NCBI GenBank assembly: GCA_000697665.1
Contig: KL197714.1
Coordinates: 1,164,049 to 1,228,048, forward strand
Length of the DNA: 64,000 nucleotides
Direction of reading: 5' to 3'
From: Jaapia argillacea MUCL 33604
Lineage: Eukaryota; Basidiomycota; Agaricomycetes; Jaapiales; Jaapiaceae
The notes beneath the pieces are model-generated. The model did no database searches. It was not told the DNA's origin and saw nothing but the letters and a program-made list of their open reading frames with translations. Position 1 is the first letter of the stretch. Every line of letters starts with the position of its first letter. Made by a program: the position numbers and the translations under genes. Below are positions 22,129-33,342 of this stretch, in pieces.

Positions 22129-25100
22129 ATGACAAGCATCACGCCCTATTACGCCCACTTCCCATACCACCGCCCTCCCACTTCTCCCAATGCCCCACAG
22201 CCTCCTACTCCTCTCATCCCAGACTCCCATTATCGCGTTACTCCTGCACTAGCCCCCCAACATCTATCTGATCCTCCCTCGGACTCTACAAATTCTCTAC
22301 CTGCCCTCACCCATGATGATAATATCACTCCAGACGTCACACCCAACGTCCCCGCTGACCCTCGACGATGTACAGTAAGAGGTTGCGTGACCATGTTACC
22401 CCCCAATTATAAACCAAAGATGTGCGAGGCTTGTCGGGGTCGACATCGAGTGTACGCTACTACCAAGAGAGCTAGGAGGAAGTTGGAAAAGGCAGCTGTC
22501 ACAGGTAACGGTGATGCTTCACCAGTCCAGCAGCAGCAGCAGACTTGGGAACGCAGTGGTGGTTCATCAGAGTCTAGTGTCCCTCTGGTAGGTCCCCCCC
22601 CCCAGCCTTCACTATCTCTGACAAACCTGGATCTCTATCTCTCGCTCTCTATAGTCTGGGCATGCAAGTACATCTCCCGAGGTGAGTCACGCTTGCTCGA
22701 ATACGCACCGGCAAACCCTGATCGGTTTTTTTTTCTCTTTCTTTCAGCAATCGACACCGTACACATATCCTCCACCTACTCCCTGGGTCCCAAATGATAA
22801 CATCGATCCAAGATTGTTCACCAATACATCTTCAGAGCTAGCAGGAGCTTTACATTTACCTACTAGCTCAGGATCGTCCGAACCTAGGAGATCTCATTAT
22901 CGTGAGCATGTAACCTGCACCCCCCAAGCACCCAACCCCCACCCTTCCCCACCAAAATCCCCTTCCCTCCCTCCCCCAAACTCACACCAACATGAAAACG
23001 ACCTCGAACCCGAACACGACCCAGACGACCAATCCCCCCCTTCCCATCCCACAATAGTCCGCTACTGCTCAGTCAAAGGCTGCAAAGCCACCCTCCCCAC
23101 CTCCTACTTCTTCAAAATGTGTGAACCATGCAGAGATAGGTATAGAGGTTACGGAAACACTAAAAGAGCCAAATGGAAAAGGGAGAGGATAGCTATGAAG
23201 TTTGAGTTGGAGAAGATTAGGGAGAAGGAGGATAAGAGGAGAGAGGAGAGTGGGCTTCCTGTGAGTTCCTGCCCTTTTCCATTGTTTTCAAGATGTGTTT
23301 TTGGATGAACTCTGATGATTGGCTTTGGTTTTTTTTTTTTTGGGGGAATCGTCTGTAGCCCATTAATGAGTTACCGTTTAACCGACGACAAGATTGGGAA
23401 ATGAAAGTCCTCAACAACCTCCAATTCCGAGCAAAAGAAGGTACCCTCCTCTCACCCACTCTCCTCCCCACCTCCACCTCTCCCAATACCTCCCCCAATA
23501 CCAACAACGACACACCCACCTCACCTCCCTCTCCCACGTCTCCCACGTCTCCCACTCCAACACTAGGCGTAAAAATGTGTACAGTCTCCCACTGCCATGC
23601 CATCCTACCCTCCACGTACGCCTACAAACGCTGTGACCAACATCGTTTACAAAACCGATATCATAGCCAGTTGAAGAGGGTTAGGGAGAAGGAGATTAAG
23701 GGGGCTGTTTTGCAGGAGTGGATGGTTGTTACTGGGGATCCGGGGGGTGTTTTTGTTAGTCCTGATTTTGGTGGGGAGGAAGGGGAGGAGGAGGGAGCGG
23801 GGAGGGTGGATGGTGGTGGGGATGATGGTGGCGGTGGAGTGGATGGGGAAGAGCAGGTAAGATTCTCTTTTGGTGGTTTACTCGATGATGATGATGATGA
23901 TGATGAATTTAATCACTCTTTTTTTTTTGGTTTGTTAGGTAACCCCAGCTCGACCGCCACCCATAAGAGGTACACGTCGATCCAACCACGTCTGTTCAGT
24001 CAGACAATGTAAGAACCTATTAGACCCGAAAGTTCCTTGGAAGATGTGTGAGCTTTGTCGGGCTAGGGATCGACAGGTTAGGAATTCGAAGGGGAAGGGT
24101 AAGAAGGATGTGGTGGTGGTCGCTGTTGAGGAAGGTGGTGGTGATGAGGAGGAGGGGGAGGGGGAGGGGGAGGAGGGGGAACGGGTGTGTTCTCCTGTGG
24201 TTGACCGGAGCCTTGTGGAGTCGCATGACGTCGAGGATCAGGCGACTCAGGAGCCTGGTCAAAGTACGTGTATGCATCCTTGAAAGATGCATCGGGACTC
24301 TGACCTCACATTTTCAAGCTGTCTTTTCGAATTTAGTCTTACCGAACGATACAGTTCCTTTACCAGTACGTTCCCCCCCTACTTTCATACCATCGAGGTA
24401 ATACTCATACGTCACCTACCTAAAAGCCATCGACTTCGACACCAGATATGAATTTACCCGAAACTTCTAGTTCGTCCGATACTCCTGAATATGCTACTTT
24501 CATTTATGAACATACCGATGGTGTCCTTCTCCCGAAACCGAAACGTGCCAAGAGGCGGAAAGCTATCACTGTAAACTCAAAACCCAATCCGACGGAAACA
24601 TCCCAGCCAGTCGCTTCAACATCAACATCCACCACTCAGAGTACTCCTGCTCAGGCTACTCCTGACCAACCTCCCATGTCTTATCCCTATATGCAATACC
24701 CTTACCCATATTATTATCCCCCACCTCCATATGGTATACCCCCACCCTATGCCCTACCACCCTATACACAACAACCTCCATACCCTCATCCCTCATCATC
24801 TCAGGGGCAGAATCAGCAACCAGCACAACCGGGTCAATATCCGTACCCACCTTACCCTCATCCGTATCCATATCCTCAACATCCTTATGCGTACCCGCCG
24901 TATGCTCCTTACCCTTACCCGTATGGTGCGCGCCCGTATGCGCCACCACCGCTGCCGCCGCCACAAGGTTCTTCTCAGGCTTATGCCCCGGCTCATAATC
25001 CTTATGCACCAGGGTCGTACCCTCCGCCTACTGTGGCTCAAGTTCCCACACCTGCTGGTACTTCCTATGCTCCGGTCCCACCTGTTACTCCTGTCACAAC

Positions 25101-26044
25101 TTCGTATACATCGGCAACGACACCATACACGTCGGGAAGTACGGGATATGCTTCGAGTGGTGGTGGTGGTGGTTATACCTCTGGTACTACCCCATACACA
25201 TCTTCTCTCCCCGGAATCCCAACATCTTCGTTCCCACCTCCATCTCTAGGCTTCAATGGTTCAGTCCAAACAGCTCCGACGAAGCCTAACGCCTGGAAGA
25301 ACCTAGCCGTACGTTCCCCCCCTCCCCCATTCTATCGCCAGATCGAGTTGCTGAAAGAAGAGTTTTTTTTCATTGTAGCCCGATGCGGCGTTATTCACCT
25401 TGAACAAAAAACGAAAGAGAACCGTGTTTGAGAAGAACGAGCAGGGTGTACTCGTCGCCTCCAAAACGCAATCTCCAATAACATCCTCTTTGCCAGAATC
25501 GTCGTCGTCGGTTGGTGGGTCGGATAACGTCACCGCTACGCCTACCACATCTTCCTCGGCTCCTACTTATGATGCGTTTTGGGCTACTATGACTTCTAAT
25601 GGGAGTGTAGACGATCATTCGGTTTCGACTACGAGTGATACTCAAGCGATCATGGCTGAACCCCTAGACAGCGCCCCAAGTCCTGGATCCGAACATGAGG
25701 TCGAAAATGCGGTGGATATTTCCACGGGTCACCCTCATGAAAACCAGGAACGAGACGTTAACATGTCCGCTGCTGCTGCTGCTGCTGTCAGTCTCCCTCG
25801 ATCGTTAATGATTCATGCGCTCATATTATACCCGTTTGAACAGCGTGCTTGCAGCAACAAGGCGTGTCATCGTACCTTGCCCGTCGGTTTGCACGGAACC
25901 TTGTGTGACAAGTGTAGGCTCCGATTGAAGAAGCGGCAAGCGAAAGCGAAACAGCGTTTCAAGCTGGAACCGAAGAAGTTTGTTGGTGTGCTGCCCACTA
26001 TTAAAAGTGGTGGTGGTGACGATCATCCGAGTGGAGAAGAGTAG
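22129..26044 (+). CDS. unrecognised protein with five C-x4-C-x12-C-x2-[CH] modules
   Basis: No known family assigned. Eight exons (22129-22587, 22655-22681, 22748-23260, 23359-23856, 23939-24263, 24337-24365, 24427-25308, 25379-26044) sum to 3399 nt, 1132 aa. Five modules share exact spacing C-x4-C-x12-C-x2-[CH]: near residues 81, 269, 407, 518 and 1069 (CTVRGC..MCEAC, CSVKGC..MCEPC, CTVSHC..RCDQH, CSVRQC..MCELC, CSNKAC..LCDKC). Each is followed by a strongly basic stretch (for example RGYGNTKRAKWKRER). They look like small zinc-binding, possibly nucleic-acid-binding units. Between modules 4 and 5 lie a basic PKPKRAKRRK cluster (a likely NLS) and a long Tyr/Pro-rich low-complexity tract. The stretch 25787-25843 (57 nt, gtcagt...cag) is probably a further in-frame intron, giving 1113 aa. 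An in-frame ATG at 22000 is an alternative start. Nuclear regulator is an inference. Confidence 0.75.
23884..23906. repeat. GAT trinucleotide microsatellite in an intron
   Basis: Seven GAT units within the intron 23857-23938 of the five-module gene. If the intron were retained it would add acidic residues in one frame; otherwise a plain microsatellite. Confidence 0.75.
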
Positions 26045-26328
26045 GGATCTAGCTTCGAATGCACCACCCTTCAGTCCTGTCCTCGCATACCTTACCTAGG
26101 CTCTCTTCGTGGACGGGGATCCGCCAATGTAAATTATTGAACGTGTACTTGTACATTTAGGCATGATTAAAGGCTAGCTACGACGATCACTACAGATGTC
26201 AGAAGAGAAACGGGTTATCATGATACATGGTAAACGAGCAAGACAAACGACAGACGTTGCAGAAGGTCCCAAAACAGCATTGAAACGAACGAAAACCTCA
26301 AGGAAACAATAGTTCGACATGGCAACAC
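26045..26328. other. convergent 3' intergenic region
   Basis: 284 bp between the stop codons of two convergent genes (the five-module protein on plus, the APH-like gene on minus). It holds only 3' flanking sequence. Confidence 0.4.
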
Positions 26329-28709
26329 CTAGTATTCATATCCATCATGATCCTTCCTCCGTTGACCACTCTTTGCAGTGCTCAACCAAGCCTCGAGCCT
26401 CCTCCCAAGCTCTCCACCACGTCCGCCACATATATCGCCGGTGGCGTTCAACAACTTCTCCTTCTCCCTCTCTTCGATCACCACTTTCGCTGCAAGAGGG
26501 ATACCTCCATTCACCTTCGAATTCGTACTGTTGACTCGCAACCTCCCAAAGTTGTTCCCCAACTTGTCGGTAATGTCCAGAGAGCTATCCTCGCTACTCC
26601 CAACCGATGAGTTGGCAGGAGATTGGAGTTGGGGTGGAGGGGATACGGTATAGCCGTTGGGGAAGTAATCTTCTTCATCGTCATCGTCCGCATCCAGAGC
26701 CGAGCCGGGTCCGCTTCCGCTATCCTTCCCATTCATCTCTTCCCAACTCTTGAACCAATCTTCCTCTTCCTCCTCTGGACCAAGAATACTCTCGACTAAA
26801 CCTTCCTCCCAACCATCCCACTCTGCACAACGATGAGCCATCCTCATCCTCGCACCAGTTGCTTCATGATGGAGCCACTCGTTCGCCAATGTGGCGAGGG
26901 TGACTGTTCGTGTTTTGATTCCGTGTGATGTGACCAGTGGTAGGGATAGAGGGGTGGTGAGTGAGGTGTTACGGGTGGCGAGATCGTGTACGACAGATCG
27001 GAATAGTCGAGAAGTGAAGGGACTGGCTTGGAGGAAAGGTGGTACATGTGCTGACGCCCACAGTGGCCGAGTAGCTGTCGACTCCCAATCAATGATGCAT
27101 GTCTAGAGTTTGACTTGTCAACTGGTACGTTCCGAAGAGAAGGAAAGAAGGACTCACGATCTTCGAATGATCATCCTCATCAATAAAAATGTTCTCCAAA
27201 CTCAAATCATGACAATCCATAGCAAACTCCTCCGCTCGCTCCGCCGTGCCACTGCCACCCCCATCATAATGAGTCCCAATGGCCATCCGCTCCATCATCC
27301 TAACCCACCTATCCATCTCTTCCCGAACTCTCTGCTCTCTCTCCACTAAATGCGCAACCAAGAACGTGCTCCTCTGCATCCTCCTATAATCCCTGTACAT
27401 ATGATCACCAGGTCCCTCCCACTCACCCTCACTCTCCTCCCAATCCCATTCGGTACTCTCGTCACTGGCATCCCCAGGCACAGCTCTAATTTTATGATGG
27501 CGAGAGGCATGCACCTCGTCGGGATCAAGACGAAGCTTATGCGGAGCAGATTTGCCCTCATTTTCTCGGATTACCCCATGTATTTCCCGCTGGGCGACGG
27601 AAAGAAGATAGTCATGTGTTGATCGCCATGGCCCGCGATCGAGTTCCTCATTGGTTAGATCACCTCGTCCAGACCCAAAGAATGGCCAGGAAACAATAGG
27701 GCCAATATGAACGTCGGGTACTTGAAGTGTTTGCATTCGATGGAAAAGAGGTTTTGGAGTCGCTTGCGCTACAGGCGTAGCTGGTGTGATTGTATGAAAG
27801 AATGGGATAGAGCTACCGGATGGTCGTGGTGTTTGAGCAGTGGAGGAAGGAACAGATGAATGCAGTGGAGGCGGTGGGCCGCTATATAAGGACCCCATCG
27901 AGGAGAACCGGTGTCCAAACAAAGGGATCACCAAGAGCGCCAGATTATCGAGAAGCTTCAGTAGCTTGTCGTGAGACATGGAATGATAGACTTTTGCGAG
28001 CGGAATCCCGCGAGCCTAATATCAAAAACGCGACACGAATAACAGAGTTCACGAATAGCACGATAAGTCACGTGACTGATATGACGGAGAAGTTCGAAAA
28101 CTTGCCTTGGACATGAGAATATATTCACCTCCCAATCGATTGTAGGGGTTTGAATCGTAATGGTATACGGTGGGCACTGGAACATTTGACCGAGTACGCA
28201 GGTAGTGTAGAGTGGCAACTTCGGACTCTATCTTCAGTCTTGGCATGAACCGACGGGCGACTCGGGCAACCACTTGGCGTGCGTCCACCAGAGTGATCAA
28301 ATATGCCTACAGGATCCCGTCAGTTGCCTCGGACAGTGAGTCTCATCAAACGATTGATGAGCTCACTTTATGGAAAGTACCTGATCAACTCAACGTCAGC
28401 CCCACTGTCGGTATTTCGGAAACGATGACTTGAACACTCACCGGCACTCAAGAATTGGATTCTGCCCGCCTCGACGCCCATTCGTTCCTTGACGACATCC
28501 TTCAAAACCTTCCTATCCACCTGGAATGGCGCCATCAAATGTGCTGAAGACGCATCCGACTGAGCCTCCTTCTTTCTATCAGCGTGTTCAAAGTCCCAGT
28601 CCCATTCCATGGCCGGCTGTTTCGACGAATCCCCAACTAAAGTCGCCGCCGAGGTTGAACTGGACATGTTTGAGCAGTTCAAAGAGAGATCGTGGCCGTG
28701 GTAGTGCAT
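26329..28709 (-). CDS. APH-family phosphotransferase-like protein
   Basis: 704-aa protein with an aminoglycoside-phosphotransferase/kinase fold. Five exons (28709-28442, 28382-28369, 28306-28106, 28015-27158, 27102-26329) sum to 2115 nt. Conserved motifs in order: FLSAGTFHKAYLITLV (nucleotide loop, where GTFHK comes from a 14-nt exon), ARVARRFMPRLKIESEVATLHYLR (Lys and alpha-C Glu region), VPVPTVYHYDSNPYNRLGGE, the catalytic loop CHDLSLENIFID (HxD..N) and IIDWEST (the DFG equivalent). The intron 28016-28105 begins with GC, not GT. The C-terminal third is acidic and low-complexity with no counterpart in small APH proteins. Fungal members are very numerous; substrates (small molecules or proteins) are generally unknown. 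A second in-frame ATG (SSSTSAATLV) 42 nt in may be the real start. Confidence 0.85.
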
Positions 28710-31700
28710 AACTGAGAACCCCTTTGTGTGTTCGGCGGTGGACTGTCAGCCTCAGCAAGAGAGCTCGGGCCGTTTGGCAGTGGTAAAGTCAAGTAAACGA
28801 CCAATGATGAAGGGTGCGGGTGGGTGCGACGAAACTATATATGAAAAAGGACAAAGCCAAGGCGGTAATTAGCAAGCGTTCAGGGTGGTATCATAAAAGA
28901 AGAAACCTGTTCTACAATTCACCGTCACGCTTAACCGGGTAGCGATCCAAGCTGTTTGATGATGTTTGCTGCGGGGTCTAGCACGTTTGCTTCCAGATTC
29001 CATTTTGAAACCAACCATCGTCGCTGAGATTTGGGGCGAGAGGGACCGCGAACGTGCATATATGGCTTCATTTCTCCTACAATCTACCGCTCAAGTCAGA
29101 CACCAGGCCCGAGGTACCTCCCCTTTCTCTTTTCTCGTCTGCGAACCTGCGATCCTTCGGTGACATTGGTGGGCATTTTGGAGTTGAAGAACCGGTGCCG
29201 AGAGCATTATCCTGGATCCGATCGTATCGACTTTGCCGGTGGGGACTGCATCCGAAGAAGGAAGGGAACCGATGAAGTCAATGGGGATGTCATCAAGCCC
29301 ATCACGGATCTCGTAACGAATTCTAGGCTACCGTATTATTGGGAAGCTCAGTATTTATAGGTACACGTTCACGCTGATCTTCGAGCACAATCTCGAGGAG
29401 AAATCTCTGAAGATGGCGAACGTATAGCGCAATGCAGAACGATAGACACCAATGATACGTACGGCATGAATCAGTGTGGAGCTTGCAATGTGCATGGTCG
29501 ACGCTATCCTAGTGGTGGCCGAGCATCACTAAGCCCGTCGGAGAAGGCAGTTGGAATGCTTGGCTGGGTAACACGGACACGATGTCCTTGACGCCGGTCA
29601 TTGTGAATATCACAAGTCTTGGCTGCGGCGAACTTCCCTGCAACTCCCCGTCAGTCTCAGAGAAAACCTGATATCACAGAAAGACAACATACTGACATGG
29701 TTATCCCGCAGGAACCCTCACGGCGTTGACGCGTTGACGACTGGAAGGGTTCCACAATCAACCCATCACAACTCTCCATTTAAACGATCCCACTAAGACG
29801 CACTTGGTTGCAAGGTACCGGCTCCCGGGAAGGTATCCCCTGGGATAACGAGAATCCCGGTGTTAAAGCGGGAGAGGCCACCAGGTGGTATCTGGTTCGA
29901 GTGACGGAAGGATGTGAGAGTACATAAGTGCTGTGTATTGATGTTCGAGAAATGACAACGATCTGTTCCCACCGCCGTTGGGGAAGCTGAAAGGTTGGTA
30001 TGATGGATCGAGAGCGGCACCGACATCCATCAGCGAGTCGGAAGCAATATTGATCACGCCATCCAAGTCATCCAACGGCACCGTAGGAGGGACTTCCAAT
30101 GACGCCAGTGCTCAAACGTCGTAGTTTCAAGGTGGAGACGTGACCCGGTGACCTGGAAATGTTAGACGAATACATCTGAAAGAAGATGGAGAGATATTTG
30201 GTTTAGTTGTTCACCAGGAGAATTCGAGTGAGTATTCCATCACTACACAAGGGACTAGGGAAGCTCGAAGAGGCGTGTCCAACGGCGCTGACTACGATTC
30301 TACAAACCATACAAATCAGCGAACTCTGACCACTACAAACGATCTAATAGAAATCTGAGAACTCACGAGGACACGAATGAGGGTCTCTGTATTACTGCAC
30401 AAGATAATGAACACCTCTACAAATCTCATTCGTCATTTCTCTGTAACCGACTTATCAGACCGATCGGCAAACTCCGCTGCCTGCTAGTGGTCAGTAGCGC
30501 CCCACGCAAGCGAGTCGACGAATGGGCATGGCTGCCGGGAGGTCCATAGATAGGGCTTTTGGATAATAGAGTTCGGAGTTTAGTAGTGTATTAGTACAAG
30601 GTTCGTTGTGGAATTGCAAGGAAAAGACTCGGAATGAGGACCTCGAACGTGTTGTAGTGATCTGCCTTGATCTGCGCTCTAGATTGGGGTATATGTAGAG
30701 TGAACGATGAGAAGGGGTTCTGCGGAGGTAAGATATGATGATTGTGTCAAGAGAGAGCAGGGATCTATGGGTTCTTTCCGGGACTGGGCATCTGAGCCGT
30801 GGCAAAGGTCGGAGGTGAACGTTGGGAGCAAGGTCGGGATGTAAGCTGGGGAGCCGAAGCTAATTGGATAGTGCCGTAGTGAGCCGTGCTTGACGTTTGG
30901 GTATTGAAAAGAAAGCTGCAGGGTCGATCGGCGAACTCAGAGCAGTTCGTGAAGCTATGAGATCACTTGACTAGATTTGTGGCGGCTTCTTGACCCGATG
31001 TTGCTCGTCACAACAAAACAACTCGATTCCGAGTTTTCTGAAAGTTTGAGAGTTTAAAACGCGGGTCGGAGCAACGACACTGACGCCATCCTTGAACCGC
31101 CAAAACATCAACGGACCGGATTAACAGACTTCGGAAGTAAGACTTACAACAGCTGAACGACGGCGTGAGCCGGGGACCAAAGGAAGCCCCATCGCAGAGA
31201 TCCGGAGAGAGGAAAGCGTTTCGCCTCCTCCGTTGCTCCTCCCGAGTCAGAGGTTCCGTACTATTGTTTGACGTTGCCCAGATGTGAAGCTCAAACGAAT
31301 CGCAGATAGAGTTGTGTAGGACAATCTTGGAAGACCGAGGCTATTGGTGACCCTTTACCCCTGGGCAGATCCGGTGGACGAGAGTAGGCGCTTGTAAGAC
31401 AGGTCGAGAGGACGGCACAAGTCTAAAGACATTTGGGATCAACTTTGAAGACACGAACGGCACGAGCGTGACGGTGTCACGTGGCGGAGGTCCGAGGTGC
31501 TATTTCCGAAGCGCTCCGACGCGTTTAAAGTCGCGTCCTCTTCGCAGAGGTCCTGAATGTTTTTCGCTCCTCCCTTGGTGTTGATGCTGGCCATGTCGTC
31601 TTCCACAGGATCGTTGGGACCATCCCTTTCCCTTGGCCACTCTCCCTCTATCGGATACTCAAGTTCTATCCCTCCGCCTTTGCGATTTATCTCCCACACT

Positions 31701-33342
31701 GTTTGTCCGTGAAGAAACGATATAGTCGCTTCAAGCTGGACTCCTCGGGATCGAACGTACGTCTTTGCGGTGCGTACAGCGCATGGAAGGACACTCTGCC
31801 CGTGTTTGCTTTGCATGTCGAATTCCTTCCCCTGCTCGAGGTGCTGTCAAATATTTGCTCAGATCTTATGACGACACAATATCCAGGAACACCCACACTG
31901 AACCCCTTGCACGCAACGATACTGTTTACCTTTATGGACAAAGTTGTTCTCATCGATCCCTCGCTTCATTTGATGCCTCCGGTCCCCCTGCACTGAACCC
32001 GATGACCTTCCAAACTTCTCTGTTGCCGTTCCCATACTGTTCACGAGACCAACATCATCCCTTGGCCTCTATCCCATGTTTCGATCTGTAATCTGTTGAG
32101 GCAGCGCCTTGTGCTCTGAAAACTCGATCAGCCCCTTCTTGGACTGGACCTCTGCTCAGGGTATAGGGTGTCTAGTGATCTATCCTGATGCTGGGACTGG
32201 CTCTGTGAACCCTAACTCTTGGATTGTCTTCGCGTTTCTCGCTTGTGACCCATGTCTCCCCACCTTAATGAAAGCCTCGCGGATGGTGCGTTTTGTTCGA
32301 GCTCGGTCTTCACTTGGGCCTATACATCGATCAGGTCGCTGCGTCACGTCCGCCACATCATTGCGCCAGGACATCGTTGTGTGAATAGACCCAGGGATCA
32401 CATTCTTCGAAATCGAAGGTGAAATAGACGACGATCGAGTGCGTAAGTATATGATATCGAATCCAATGTTGCTGAGCCTCTGAGAGGGGGAGAATCGTTA
32501 TCAAATTGGAGGCGATGTCCAATCAGTGCACCGTAAGTTGATCAAATCTCAAATCCGAAACTGACTTCGCATCATCCACAGATTGCCACACTGTCGGTGC
32601 CTGTTCAGGTGATATCCCTCGGATTCGGCGTGCTGCAGTCCGAGTAAACTGTCGGACTAACCCCCCTCATCATTGTCATGGCATCATTTCTGAGCTATCC
32701 ACTGCGCCTCTCCTTGTGTCGGCTTTTTGTTGCTAGAGAGTTAAACTATGTCCCTCTCCGTCTAAGACAGTGATATAGAAGCTGTTTGTTGTTCGGACAT
32801 GGTGCACTGGCTATTGTTGAAGTTTCAGCCCCAAGCAAGATGGCGAATCCAAATTTGAGAACCCCCAAAGTGGGTTCAGGGTAAATTCCGAAGGTTGATG
32901 GACCTCACAGCACTCCGCGCGTTGAAGCCATGGCGCCAGCCTTTGCTGAGTTGCACCTCTCCACCTTCCATAGCCTTCGATGCTCCTCTTTATCAGGGCG
33001 CGAACTCATGTTTGCAGCATTGTCAGTGATCGCTTGTAATAGTACACAAATATTACCGGTGAATCACATAAACAACGGCACGATAGCAGTGGAAATGCGT
33101 CTCTTTTTCGGAAGAAGTGGCACCTCGTAGTGGTCGTGTGAACTTTGGGGGATTTATCTGAGTCCCCAGCCTTACAGTGTCCGATTTCTGTGGAGGCCAT
33201 CCACCCAATAAATACCTGTCGGACCACTCGTTTTATCGTCGTTCTCCCTTGTTTCCTCCTCCCATCTTCTGCATTTAAAAGCGGGTAGTCGACACTGTTC
33301 TACCCATAGACTTTCTCCCCCGCTTCTACCTTTCCATCCATC
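28710..33342. other. 4.6-kb gene-poor interval
   Basis: Between the APH-like gene and ATP-citrate lyase I find no gene I can support. Open frames reach about 125 codons (31439-31816 minus; 31703-31996 plus), but no domain, repeat or splice chain is visible. The minus-strand stretch around 30095-29860 (ASDSLMDVGAALDPSYQPF and onward) has coding-like composition but no neighbouring exons that fit. No terminal repeats, transposase or reverse-transcriptase motifs and no tRNA were seen. The last 180 bp are the promoter of ATP-citrate lyase. Confidence 0.5.
33274..33280 (+). promoter_or_regulatory. TATA-like element of ATP-citrate lyase
   Basis: TTTAAAA lies about 65 bp upstream of the ATG at 33343, followed by a pyrimidine-rich leader (about 33307-33342), the usual layout of strongly expressed basidiomycete genes. 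Confidence 0.45.

Noticed and set aside
24676-24960. Tyr/Pro-rich repeat as a separate structural gene (hydrophobin or cell-wall-like)
   Set aside because: It is in frame within one long exon of the five-module gene and has no signal peptide or Cys pattern of its own.
31439-31996. Overlapping frames of 97-125 codons on both strands
   Set aside because: No domain or splice chain; both strands are equally open, as expected by chance in moderately GC-rich DNA.
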